A stretch of 64,000 nucleotides of DNA from NCBI RefSeq assembly GCF_910591885.1, contig NC_063279.1, positions 4,154,001 to 4,218,000 on the forward strand. Reading direction: 5' to 3'. This DNA comes from Bombus terrestris. Taxonomy: Eukaryota; Arthropoda; Insecta; Hymenoptera; Apidae. Below are positions 1 to 12,800 of the stretch, piece by piece. The notes under the pieces were generated by a model. That model was not told where the DNA came from and searched no databases. It saw only the letters and a program-made list of their open reading frames with translations. Positions within the stretch are counted from its first letter, which is position 1; the number at the start of each line of letters is the position of its first letter. A program made the position numbers and the translations under genes.

Positions 1-1303
1 AGCACAGAGCTTATCTGTAATGTTGAATCTTATGTTAATGAAGATATACGAAGAAGAAACGAGATGAAAGAAAGCCGAAAGCTGCCTAATCTAACGATGT
101 TTTATCAATTTCCTTCCAATAGTCATACTTAGCTTCAAAAATAGGTCATTCGAAAGAATTAGTGCGCTTACGATCGTTGAAAGAATTAATGTTTTTGTTC
201 GCTGTCAGACATTCATCGACAATCTTGTACTTTATACCACAACCATTAATCCGAGAAAAAAGTAAATTGTGTAAGTTTCGCAGCTATCTTTACATGTCAA
301 ACGTGAATTTATTTTATTACACGCGGTAATTGGTCGTGTTTGCCAAAGCAACAAACAGAAAAAAATTGAGTAGTTACGAGACATCGAACAACGATCATAT
401 TGCTATATTTTACGATAAACATTAATCTTCCTATCGCGAGTACACGAAACAATTACCCCTTTTCGCTCCGTATTCGGAGACAGAATTGATATTCCTCGTA
501 ACAGAAGAATTTCCATCAACTACCACACGCTCATTCACACATGACATACACGCACACAGTGCTGCACGCCACGAGTTACAGCCACAGCCTTCCTATATCG
601 ATATCCAGACCAGCCAGAAGCAAACGGGAGTCGTACGAACGTGTTACGATGAAAACGATCGCGAGATCGTGTTTTTATTCGTTAGCTGATCCGATCCGAT
701 CATGGGTTCATCGAGTCGGCAATAGAAGCCAATATAATCCTGTCCGGAAATAAACGTGGCCCCCCATCTATTGTTCGGAGCTAAAAGGACGAGGCGTGTT
801 CAACGCGAGAAAGGAAGCGGAAATATTTCACCGTCCGGTGTACGTTAATCTGACGTTCAACGTATACCTAACCCAATCTGCCTGTGACTCTCTTCTAATG
901 GTCAAAGACATTAAGTTCCTAACTTTTTACAGTATTATCTGTCCCCCTCCCTTCTCGCACGCTTTATCATCGTTCCTCGCTTCATTATCTTTTTCGACGA
1001 GGACTCATCCCCAAAGCATACAATACCGACCAGCACGATCCCAGGGGTTCTCATCTGTCTCTTTTTTTTCTCTTCTGTTTTCGAATCTTCACCTTCTGGA
1101 CAACAGCCGCACGAAATGACCGAGTTTTCGAAAAAATTTTACGAAACCGGGTAAACACGGTCGGTTTACTGGGTAACGGTATCTTATAGCCGTTAATAAT
1201 ATCCGGTCGTTTACACTGACTGGAAAACCAAAAGGGCATACGTAGGTCTTCGAGACCGAAATTTCACAATTACTGACCCCCGGCCCTTATTACGAGACAA
1301 AAA

Positions 1304-1349
<46 letters not shown>

Positions 1350-2999
1350 CAAAGTCAAGTTTGTTGTTGAAGCGGGTTCCACTCGCCGTAAACAGATTAT
1401 TCACGGTACAAATGGAATGACGATAACAGGCTATGGATAAATAATTCCTGCTTGATACGATCGGTGTATATATCGTGTATATGTATATTGTTGCTGGTTA
1501 TAAGCGACAGATTTTGTGGTATGGGATCTAAACGTTAGAAAATTCGACAATACCATCGAATATGTCGAGGTATTACGAAAGCGATAAAGGATATGTGACG
1601 AATTTCTTTCTAAACTGTTCCTATTCAGAAGTAAGTTTCTAATATAAATATGTAGAACTTTTCGAACGGTGAAAGGCGTGTGAAATATTTCGAAACGAAT
1701 GACGTTCTCTTCGTAGCTTCGACGAAGAGAAGTTTGGATGTTTGAAATAATAGATTTATCTTAATTATTCTTCTTTGACTTCTATATTTCCTCACTCCAT
1801 ATCGAACTTGAGACAAAAGGTTGAAAAAATCTCGAATAATCTCGAATGTTTAGGAATTTTTGAAAGTGAGAAAGTTGGGACAGAGAAATTTCGAAGACAG
1901 TTACGTTAGTAGTTCCTCATTGTCGATTTTCATTTTGTAATCGAAGTGTCCGTGATTTGAATAATATTACGTATCAAATAGCTTGTGTATTTTGATTTAC
2001 TAATGAATGGCACGGACAACTTGGTATATTGTCTTTAGAAGTAGCTATGTACACGATCAATTATGAAACCGAAGTTCTTTAAATAAACGATCGATTTTAT
2101 TTTCGTACGAATCGATTTAAACGTTCAACTACCGATAGAACATACTAAACACAGGCTCCTTTTCAAAATCTTCTGCTTAGCATCGCAAAAGTATATTTTT
2201 TGATTCAGCGTTGACTCGATCGAAGAGAGAAATATTCGTTGTACGACTTTTGAACGACGTACGACTTCAAAGTAAACCAGCGAGTCAAGTCTACAATAAT
2301 CACACAACTATACAATCAACGAACACGAACATCGAATTGTGTTTAGAATAGTACACGTTCGTTTCTCTACTATTCTTCTCTATTCCTCCTTACTTTCGTC
2401 AAATTGACACACACGTGCATTTTTAGAAATCAACCACAAAAGTTCATTTTCGAATATCTCCGATTCAACATCGATCTAGAATATACTCTCATTCGTTCCT
2501 TGTATCAATTTCACACGTTGTTATATATTACGTATGTTAAAAAGACAGCAAGTTCTGATAGCATTCTATTATCTTACGTTCCGATGTATAAAGACCGTAA
2601 TAAGTGAATATCCAAATTTATAGGCATTTATTTTTTCTTCGTAACGACGATTCATCGTCGTGTCAATTCGACACCAAAGTTGCGAAAACAAAGAACGAAT
2701 AAGGGTTAACACAGTAACGGCAGCTGACATAATATTACGTACTTTCATAGCTGAATTATATTCCGATAGTTCAATTATCAATGGTTACAAGCAGAGGAAT
2801 TTCTTCCGTATATTCACATTTAATAAGAACAATTGTCATAAATCACGATAATTTACCCTTCCTCAATACCAAAGATTTACGCTTTTCTAATCGACGATTT
2901 CCACGAAATCAGCGGCCGTGAACGTGTTAAATAACAACGCATCGTTTGCGCGATTGTCAAACTGAATGAACAATAAACAAAATTGATAGGACTCACCAT
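1..2999. other. AT-rich intergenic or intronic DNA, no gene seen
   Basis: The short ORFs have no protein-like composition or splice support. A GA microsatellite (1306-1347) is the only distinct structure. The region may be an intron of a gene lying outside the window. Confidence 0.6.
1306..1347. repeat. GA microsatellite
   Basis: An almost pure GA dinucleotide run with one AA interruption. GA tracts can bind GAGA-type factors, but there is no gene evidence nearby. Confidence 0.95.
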
Positions 3000-4371
3000 T
3001 CGAATCGCTGCTTGTTGAACCGGGTTCCTGGACGTTATCCGATAAGAAGAGCGTCTTATTCAGCTCGAGTCCTCTTCGGCTGTCGTTCCGTTTCTCACGA
3101 AAAGGAATCAACACTGTCACAGCACCAAACAATTTCGTCGGTTTGTATCTTTGGCTTTCGTTTAAAAGGACGGGGAAAAGGTAACGCGAAAAACGGTTCG
3201 TTGAGTTTTCATTGCGTCGCGATCGATTTCACCGGGATCATGATCCACGTTCGAAACCAGTTTCGATTCTCGTCCCGGGGAACGGATGCACTCTCGAAAA
3301 ATGCGGCTTGCGTCTGCGCACAGGCTGCCTTCTGTTCGATGCAGGCGTCGAGTGGCGACTGTCGTTTCTTCCGACAGTCGGCTGCTCCTGGCCTGTCCCT
3401 TCCCCCGCCCTGGCGGCATCGAGAGAGCCGACTACAACCGCGGATTTATGCTATTACCGCACCGCTGCCACCCCCTATGCTCCACTGCGCCGAGGTCTAT
3501 GGCTACCGCTTCCCGGTGGCCTCTTCTTTTCAATCGTAGGCATCGTCACACTGTGCTTCCTTCCTTCGTCCTCCTATCGCTTCCACAATGACTCGACCGT
3601 TCTGAAAAACGTCCGAGAGAAATGATTTTTCACTGGAATTTTCGATGGGATATGCCGCCCTCCTTAGTTAAAAGACATACTATTTAGTATTTTTTCGTGT
3701 CGCTTTTAATTAATTCATCGATAGTTTATACGTCAATCGATTGAAAATTTATGTTAGAAAAATGATGTTTCGGAGTAGACAAAATGTTCGGTGTCCTGAC
3801 GCCAAAACCGGTTCAGATGTGATTTTGGGGGCACCGGTCAGAGATTTCGTGTAAGAGGACATCGGTTAAAAATAGGTTAAAAGGCTATACAATGTCTTGG
3901 AAGATCTTATGTAAAATATTAATAGATGCAATCATTCGTAATTTAGAATTATATAATTTCCATATGTAAATGTACATCATTAAAACATCGATAAGGATTA
4001 ATATAGTAATTGTTTTAAAATAATAATTCTTTCTGCTCTTCTTGTAGATTTTCTGTAGATACAAGTAAAATATTCTAAATTATTTTAAATATTATTATAT
4101 CTGCAATATACTATAGTCTAATACACGTGTAGATTCACTAAAATATAGCTAACTTCTGTTAGAATAACTTTGTTTCTTAAGCTATAACCTTTTAAAATTG
4201 TATAACTGCCAAGTTCCATAAAATGGCCGAAATAGCACCTTGCAAATGGTCATCTGCAAATAGTTAACTATGCTTTAATAGCATCATCCTCTAACTCCGA
4301 AGCCTTTATTGTACCCTAAAATCCGCTCGTAACACAATATATACTACGGTTCAAAGATATATATATTTTCT

Positions 4372-4442
4372 TTAACGTTCCAACTTAAACTTCCGTTAAA
4401 CTTAACGTAAAACGTTAAACGTTAAACCTTAAACTTCCAACT
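4372..4442. repeat. Iterated TTAAAC/CGTTAA low-complexity cluster
   Basis: Repeated ttaaac and aacgttaaac words in both orientations, making short self-complementary stretches. No coding or known element signature. Confidence 0.5.
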
Positions 4443-4565
4443 AGCAGGATATGGATTGTAAAATTTCTTAACTATAATTAAAGTCATAAACTTGTCAATT
4501 TTATTTACATATTTCAATAATACCCGTTTTACTGAAAATCATTTGAAATGCTAGAATATTTATTC

Positions 4566-4632
4566 AGGTAGTACGCAGGTATTATACAAGTACTATGCAG
4601 GTAGTACATAAATAGTATATAAATACACTACA
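4566..4632. repeat. Degenerate minisatellite, 11-12 bp period
   Basis: About six successive units: aggtagtacgc, aggtattatac, aagtactatgc, aggtagtacat, aaatagtatat, aaatacactac. The register is clear, the units diverged. Confidence 0.6.
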
Positions 4633-6042
4633 ATACTCCCGGAACGCTTAAATCCGAGTTATTAAGTCGCATAAGTTTCCTAAGCCATAACGGTTATTGT
4701 ACTTACGGATTTTCTCTAAACGTCTGAAAGGTCAAGACAATATTCCGTTTGCATTCGACGCTCACCTTTGACGCTAGTAAACCGAGTTCCAAAACAAAGA
4801 TGTTTTCGTCGTTCATTTATAGTAGCCTGCTGAAAAAATCGCGAGATCCAACCTATTCCCTCCCTCTTCATTCATTGGCTCTTCATCATCGGTGGTGGAA
4901 TCATCCCTCGTGCCTCGACAAATTTGTTCGCCAGGACACGACCCGGACATTTGGCGGACTTCGTTAAAGTATATATCCAGTTGGTTCGATGGCTGCAGGT
5001 CCGGGCTGCCCCTCGGTGCACCCACACAGATCGGCTTGTCCGTGCGAAAACCGGCACGGCAGCGCGTGTGCACGCACGTGCGTGCCATGCCACGCGATTT
5101 CAGCCCCTGCGGAATAAATCAAGTGAAGAAAACCTGCCGGAAGGTATTAACGTTGGGGTCGGCTCACCCCGCGTGTTGTGTCCCTTCTCGCATCTCGGAG
5201 AGGGTTAAGCTGTACCCCCGCTGCCCTTATCGCGCGTCCCTGAAACGCCGTGTACTCCCAAGGGATCTTCTCGTCTGGATTTACTCGACTGACGAGCGCG
5301 ATCCTGCTCGCTGAGCGACTAAAGTGGGCTAGAGGGATAGGGGGTATGCAAGCCTGCTACGACGAAGAGAAACAATGTGCGAATACTAGAAAGGGGAACA
5401 GAGAGAGTAGGACAGAGAACGGGCGATGGAAGCGGAGGGTGAGCGATGTTAGAGAGAGGACAAGAGCGAGGGAATCCCTTATCAGAGGTCGCGCATGACG
5501 AGACAAGCTAATTGTGTTATCAGTGCAGAACGGACGCTGCCTCCATTCTCCTCGCCTCGTCCTGACCATCATCGGTCGCCCTTTCCGATCTGCTACAAGC
5601 ACCAGTGTTTATTTTGTAAACTGTGCTAACACGAGCCCCGACCGATCTATCGTCTCTTTCGTTCGCATGCTGAAAATTGCAACGGCGTGTAACGCGACAG
5701 ATCGAACGACCCGCGGCTCGTGTCCACGCTTTTTCGGGAATACATACATGCATATTTGTCCGGGACTCCCCCACTTTAACCGACGGCTCCGTTGCTTCCG
5801 CTTCCGCGTGTAAAGCGTGCCGTGCGTGTAATTAACGCTGGACATCTTGTTCAATCCCTTGGGACCAAGATGACACTCTGGCGTGGTGTTTTACTCGAAC
5901 GGCGCACGTGTTTCTTGCAATTATTCCATCATGCTCGGTGTTTTGTAAATATTTCGTAAAATGCAAAGCTACAATGATCCGCGAAATATTTGAATAGTTA
6001 CCATAGAAAATTCTCGTGGATATTGCGCGAGTGTTACATGGA

Positions 6043-6110
6043 ACATTTTGAAATTTTATTTCCGCTATAATGAAACACGATTGCCGTGATTATATCAGTA
6101 CAATTTGAAA
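6043..6110 (+). repeat. Dispersed repeat, copy 1
   Basis: 68 bp beginning acattttgaaattttatttc, aligned without gaps to 17261-17328 at 52 of 68 identical positions by hand count. The shared blocks include acattttgaaattt, cgatt, cgattatatc/tgattatatc and tttgaaa. It encodes nothing. The family is unknown. Confidence 0.6.
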
Positions 6111-6880
6111 CCGATCTAGTTGCTTGATAATTTCCGCTGCTATTGTACACTGTGCGAATTTATAATAACCAATGATATATAATTTATCTACTCTTGGAAA
6201 GTTAATTTTCAACAAATTCTTCGCGCAAGTTGGAACATGGCCTCGGGCAACTCTGTTTATTCTATAACGCAAACTTCGACTGAGAAACCTGCAATAACGG
6301 GGTGAAATTTCGTCGAGATGAAAGAGTCAGGGCAAACTCGAACGCGTTCGAAACGTTACTCGGCAACTTCTTTTATACACGCGCTATTATAATCGCGCAT
6401 ATAAAGCGCGCGGTTTGTTTCTTAAAAGAATCGCGCCGCGTAATGTCGACTATTACCGTAATCACTGTTATAAAAGTTTACCGGGCCGGTCAACTTCCTA
6501 CGATATTTCTGCTACATTATATCCCGATTACAGCAATTTAACGATACCTCGGCGTGGTATCTGTCAGCGTGATGTTTTTCGACATCGAAGAAGAAGCGTT
6601 GCACGGGTGGAATCGAAGGGAATCGAGCCGCTCGGAGGAAAAAGGAACCGAATTATCTTCCTGGTGTGTACGTACGCGTACCACGAGGTCTCGTGGTCGT
6701 CGCCATCGGCATCGCCGCAACGCAGACGGCTCCATTTATTATTCTATTAAATTCGTAGTTTCCCATCGGGGGCCCACCCCTGCCCGGAGCTATCTCTCAC
6801 TCATGACTTAATGCGATATTCATACCGCGAGAGGAAAGGGAACCAACTTGGGGTCCGGTCCATATGCTGGCTTGTAATTA

Positions 6881-9800
6881 AGTCGGATACCCGTTAGATC
6901 TTCCGATTTTTTCCTTCTTTTTTTCGGTTACGTGTCCTCGATGATTAAGTGGCACGATATTATCTTCTCTGTTCGTAATGTGTGAATTTCATGGATTTGG
7001 AAATCGTGCGATAAGAGTTGTAACGTTTGATCTAAATTGGGATTTTATGTATGCTTCCTATCATTTTATCGAGTACACGTTAGACAATGAGTAAAGATTT
7101 GGATCAATCCCTTTTATTCGTCGATATTTTTAGTGAGATTCAAATGACGCTCGCGATTGTTTTAATTAGTGGTGATTTAAATTGAGGGGAAAATTTAGAA
7201 ACCAATTAATTCGTTTCGAGCAAATTTCCTTAACTAAAATATTGAAATTGATCGAGTTGCTTAAAACTGCTTGGCTGCTACTAAAATAATTCCTGTAACC
7301 GTATTATTTTTTCGCATCAGAAATGTATGCGTGTCCTTATTTTGAATAATAATCTTTGTTCCAATACGTTATTTCTTGCTTCGTGTCCTGTCTACGTTAC
7401 TTTTTTTTAAACACAGCGATTACGATGCAAAAATTATTATCATAGCTATTTAAATATTCGAATAGGTGTAACATGTGTTAAACCACACGATAAATAAACA
7501 CATTCGAGTGACTTAGATTAAACATGTAAATTGAATGATCAAACCGATGAAAGGATGGAGATTATTCAAGTAATAACATTTACCAAAATCATTACTAGTA
7601 TGTGTAATTACAGTGTTTGGGATGCTGGGTGATATAGTACCATTTAGATAATCGATTGTGCAATGGATGCTGATTTACAATGCATAATCATAGTATGCCT
7701 AGACGTGTCTCGAAAATTTATGTTTATTACTGTATCACTTCGTATCGATGTATTTTACGTTGGTATACCTCAATACTAAGAATATGTACGTATCACATGT
7801 CAAGAACTATACGAGGCTCGAAACTTGGATACTTAATCTCGAGTCACAAGATTTAAGAACGGATAATTCATGAATTATTTTATGACTTTTCATGATCAAG
7901 CAACGTTTGACTTCGTAACCTAAATAGGAAACACAGAACATTCGACGCTCGTTTGTCATATTTTTTTACTTCTTAACAAATTAATTGGCTTTTAAATACT
8001 TGGGCCGATCTAAGTTACCAAGATAATTAAAAGAATTTTAGAATTATACGACTATCGTTTAAATACTATCAAAAATACTGGCGAACAAAGAAATGTTTTT
8101 CATTAAGACCGAATCGAACGACGAACGACGTTAAGCGCTTTTTCACGATTGTTTAACGACGTCGTTAGCTATATATAGTATCGAGAAACGGGTAATAACG
8201 AGGAGCGACCGAACATCGCGTCGTGCAATCGTGTAAAAGCAGCACACGTGTAATTGTAAATGTATTAATTTCCACGGGCTACGAAACGATTCTCATCAAC
8301 GCAGCTGTCCCGCGAAGGAGCAAGCCGGCATATAGGTCTGTAGTGTAACACCTAAATTAATAATTGCCAGTTCCCCACAGTAATTATGTGTGCACGCTCT
8401 AGTCGAACAAGTAGGCGGGGACGTGCAGGTAATTGCACGCGCGTGTATACGTTCTCTGTGTAGCAGGAACAGCTTTATACGCGCGATAATTGGAGCCTGC
8501 TTACCATAAGGTTCTCATAGGTCAGTGTTTATTCTCTATCCTTTTGTTAACACACCTCTCAATTCGATTTATTTTCGGTGAGAACTATCGCAATACTTTA
8601 GTTTATTGTTTCAGTTTCTTCGAAGCAAAACCAACTGATTTCGCTTTTCATTAATTCCTTCGTTATTCAGTTTACAAAAGACAGATACTTTCTTCCGTAA
8701 GTTCACTCGTCGTAAGAAGATGATACAAATAATGATAAATTCTAAGATGAATCTAAACTGTTGAGGTTATTAGATGTATAAAGAGAGAAAACGCGTGGAT
8801 AAAGTGTAAGGTACAAGATATATATATTTCATTTAATAGAGAAGTGTAATAATAAGTAGGAATACAATTTGAGCTGGCCCAGGTCCGCACGCTAGCAGTG
8901 TTACCTTATAACTGAAAACCTCGGAGCCAACGTCGCCTGTCTACTAATTATGGCCTACCTTCCTGCTATTCTTTTGTCTATACGCTGTCGATGGCTTCAG
9001 CGCTTGAGAAAATTAAAGAGACCAGATGTGGAGTTTTCGTAGAAATGGTGACCACTTCAACATAAACAAATCGTGTTCGTAATATCGCTGTTTTTTCTAT
9101 GCTTTCAATTTACAGAGTTGATCAACAGTGACTTCCAAGTGATTTGTTCTATTGCGTAAAGTACAATAAAACTTCGTCTACGCGAATTTCCAACGACGCG
9201 TAAACAATTTTCTAAAATTTTACGATTCACCATAACGCATCGTCATCCAACTGCGTCCCTTCTTAAACTCCGTTTGAACAGTTTCGGGGCTTAAAAGAAC
9301 TCGCCAGCCGATGCCGGCATAAGGCGCTTTTCCCATAATAAATCCAACTGGTAGGTACACGAGTATGTAGCATTGCAAAGGGGACTTAAGTGCGAGAGAG
9401 ATGGAGGGAGGGACGGTGGACAGCCGCGAGTAGCCTCTCTGATGTAACAGGTTCGGTGCATTAGTTTGCCTAAAAGGTTTGCGCCATCAGTCTCTAAATG
9501 TCCCTCTGTCGTTCCTCCATCCGACCCTCTCTGTCTAGCGGTATGCGTCGTTTATAATCTCACTTACCCTCTGTCTCCGTTTCGTCGACGCCATCCTCCG
9601 GGGAGAAGGAGGGCAAACACCAGGGCCTGCAGCAAGCGCGAGGACGGCCGCCGCTGTAAATTAAGTGCGCTGCATTAGCGGAATCCAGATGAGTTAGCGC
9701 ACCGCGTTAATTCGCGCTAATGAACAGGTTATGAAAGTTTAATTGTCGGTTAGCCGGCCGGAAGATCGATGGGGGTGAGAAGGGTGAGGAAGCCGGACCA

Positions 9801-12800
9801 GGATTTACGGAAGTTTACAGAAATTCGAGGACTATGTCTGCTCGAGGTCGGAGTTTCCTCTCCGGCGATGTACGCGTGTAGTTACAGTGCACGAGCTTGG
9901 TACGGTGCTCTCGATCCACGGAACGAGATGCTGAATTTTTAATTGCGCCAACGAGAACCGCCGTTTATACTCATCGTCGTGTGTGTATATTACACGTACC
10001 TCGTGTGTTCTCGATCCTTTCGTTGCTTACCTCGGTTGCAATTTTAACTTATGGATTTCGATATCACCGTGTACAGACCGAATAATAAACGCGTGTCCAT
10101 ATTTCAAGGGATGAATGTACGGGTTAAGGTAAGTAGAAAACGTCGTAAAGAACGCGCCCTACGTAATCTTAGTACTTCGTCTTAGTTTTATATGTACACG
10201 CCCATTCATATTAGTTTTATATGTATAACGAAGAGAACTTTCGAATAATTCCAGGCATCATTGATATTAAAATTTCTGCATAAAAATTCTGCCGTTCCTT
10301 TTACTTCTGATTACGTAAGAGTACGTTTGCTCGAGCGAAAGTACGATTTGGAAAAATGCGTTTTATGCCTCACCCAAGACCTTGTATCGAAAAACGAACG
10401 ATTCAAGTGTAAAAAAGGTACGTGTCTATCCGTTAGGAAGGTTGTGCAACGTGCTTTCTATGGGTCTCGCTATTCTCGCTATTTCATATTATCGATCGAC
10501 TTGCAGCAGTCGACATACACGACTAGTTATTTCGTGATTAGCGATCGCGATTTGCGGCCGAAGCAATCGTTCAGAACACGCTCGTGTACCTTGTACCATT
10601 CTTCGCTTTATCGTCGCATTTTTCCCTTCGTCGTGTATATAAACTGTGCGTTTTAATGCGCGTGCAGAACCCGCCGGGAAATATTGAGAGGTATACGCGT
10701 CGAGGACGTTTTTATGCTCGTATAGTACTTTTCCCCAGGAGGCAGTTAGCGCGATTATTCGAAATTTCAGACTTCAGAAATTCTATATACGTTAACTCGT
10801 TGTCGATCCAGGAGCAATTATAATAACTTTTATCAACGAATGAGTTATACGTTTCGTACGAATACCTTTAGTTGCTGTTCGTTTGTAGACCGCGATTTGC
10901 AAATCGGTCGAAAACATTTGTTTAACATTTTCATTCATCAATTATCTGTACCACGGCATATCCTTCTTCTTCGGTAAACACAATAAGAAGACCAGGCCTG
11001 GTGCACTCTGATTATTCGTGACGCGGCGATGGTAACTCATATTCTCCAGCTTACTTCACAATTTGCATCTCTCACTGTCAAAGCGAGGCAACAAGATTTC
11101 CACGCGAAACGAGCAGACCTCCTCAATCTTGTCTTACCACTACGAATCCTAGACAGTGGCGGCTCTGTGCGTTCCCGACGTTTCTGCTTGGTTTCACTTC
11201 TCAGGATTTCCTGTTTCCTGCAACGTGGATGACCCTACGAGCCGCGGTTTGCAGCTGTACCTATGCCATGCTCGCGAAGCGGATCGCGTAATGCGAGGGG
11301 AAAGACAGAAAATGAGCGGGCGACGTAGAACCGCTACGAGGAAAGCGGGAATTCAGAAAAATCCCAGAAATAAAAGAGTCCAGCGTTTTTCCTCGTTAGC
11401 CGATCGTTCGTTGCGTGGGTCGCAACTTTTTGTTCCATGGTTACCGTTAATTAGATTGAAAATGGTCTTTCGAATGGTAAAAGAAATTTCATGGTTATCT
11501 TTGTCGTAATACTGTTACCTTTTTCGTTTCGCGGCGGTAATAGTATTTCTCTTCTTTTCTCTTTTCTTTTCTTTCCAACATTAACCGTGAATCTTCTGCG
11601 CACGGAATCGAATTTCTTCTTTAGGAACTTCTTAGTTGGCGAATCAGTCAAATATGAAATTCTACTTGTTGAATGGTTGAACGATTCTGTGGTATTTTAA
11701 TTTATTTTTTATCTTTTTTCTTTTCTTCAATTTAGGTAAAAGAGACCCGTACGAAAACATCTTTACTTTACAGAAACGACAGAGCGATTTAATTACGAAT
11801 TCGAAGTAGCTTTCAATAGATATAAAAAAATATTTGGTGCAATTTATTCGATCGTCCATTTCGTTCTAAACGTAGACACGACCCTTTGGAAAATTCCACG
11901 ATTCAAATATTTGTCTACAGAAATGTCTACATGAAAAAAATCTAAATATTTATACCGTCACATTGAAAATTCTACGAATATTTCGCTAGTCATTAAAATT
12001 CTTGTTCCTAACGAGCGTTTAGTGTTTTACACGTTGAAGAAAGTTGTACGTATAGCTGAATATAGCCGAATGGGCTAATTAAAACAAACAGCTCGGAGGA
12101 AAATTAGGTTTAACGAGGTCTATCAGTGCGTTTCGAGGGAGCCATGGAAAAGGACCGATGAAAGGAAATAGCAGAATGTGCCGAGAAGAAACTACAAGAT
12201 GGCACTTTTCTCTGATCATAAAGGTCTCATTGAACGCGAGCCTCCTTTGAACTATGCTCACAGCTGTCGACTCGTGGCGGTAATTAACAGATTAGTTAAT
12301 TGATTGCTTGCCTCTCCGATGCTGCGTGGAACTTTTTTCACGCTCACGATTGTTAAGGGTATCGTGAATGAGCTCGTGACGACATCTATTCCAGGAATCT
12401 TGTGATTCCTCTAATTGTGCCAATCATTCGGTTTCTGTCTCCATATGTATTCATTTGATAATATCACTTTAGTAATGATGTATTCCATTATGTTTTGAAA
12501 AATGACAGTGTGGAGATTGATAATTATTAACGTTTGCAAGATTAATTGGCTATTTGATAAATATAATTCTATGATATAGAATCGAACAAATTCGTGTTTA
12601 CAAGCACAGTTTGTAGATTTATTTTCATTAATTTAAATTAACAGAATATGTTTTAACTAAGGAAATGTTAACTTTTCGCTTGTATAAATACTTCATTACG
12701 TTGAAAGAATTACAATTATTCCACTCAACCGTTTTGCAACAAATAACAAAATTTAGCATTGTATACGAATTATTAGAAAAAAAAGTAATTTCACTTTCGT

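Larger units (their letters stand above)
3000..6880. other. CpG-rich islands without a supported gene
   Basis: Blocks at about 3010-3600, 4880-5330, 5500-5830 and 6600-6850 are markedly richer in G+C and CpG than their surroundings and hold overlapping ORFs on both strands, which high GC produces by chance. A purine/GA-rich stretch (about 5390-5475, gagagagtagg and agagagagg) resembles promoter-proximal GAGA-type DNA. These may be promoters, 5' untranslated exons or enhancers of a gene outside the window. I see no convincing start plus splice chain. Confidence 0.4.

Noticed and set aside
3012..3625. Overlapping 101-175 codon ORFs on both strands in the GC-rich island
   Set aside because: Several frames are open at once because GC-rich DNA has few stops. 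Composition is Arg/Ser/Pro-rich without domains, and no splice chain is visible.
4813..5314. 140-codon plus-strand ORF and 91-codon minus-strand ORF
   Set aside because: They overlap antisense with no recognisable motif, and are GC-island chance ORFs.
10261..10656. 131-codon ORF with cysteine pairs (CVLCLTQ)
   Set aside because: No complete zinc-binding pattern, a non-ATG start, and composition matching translated noncoding DNA.
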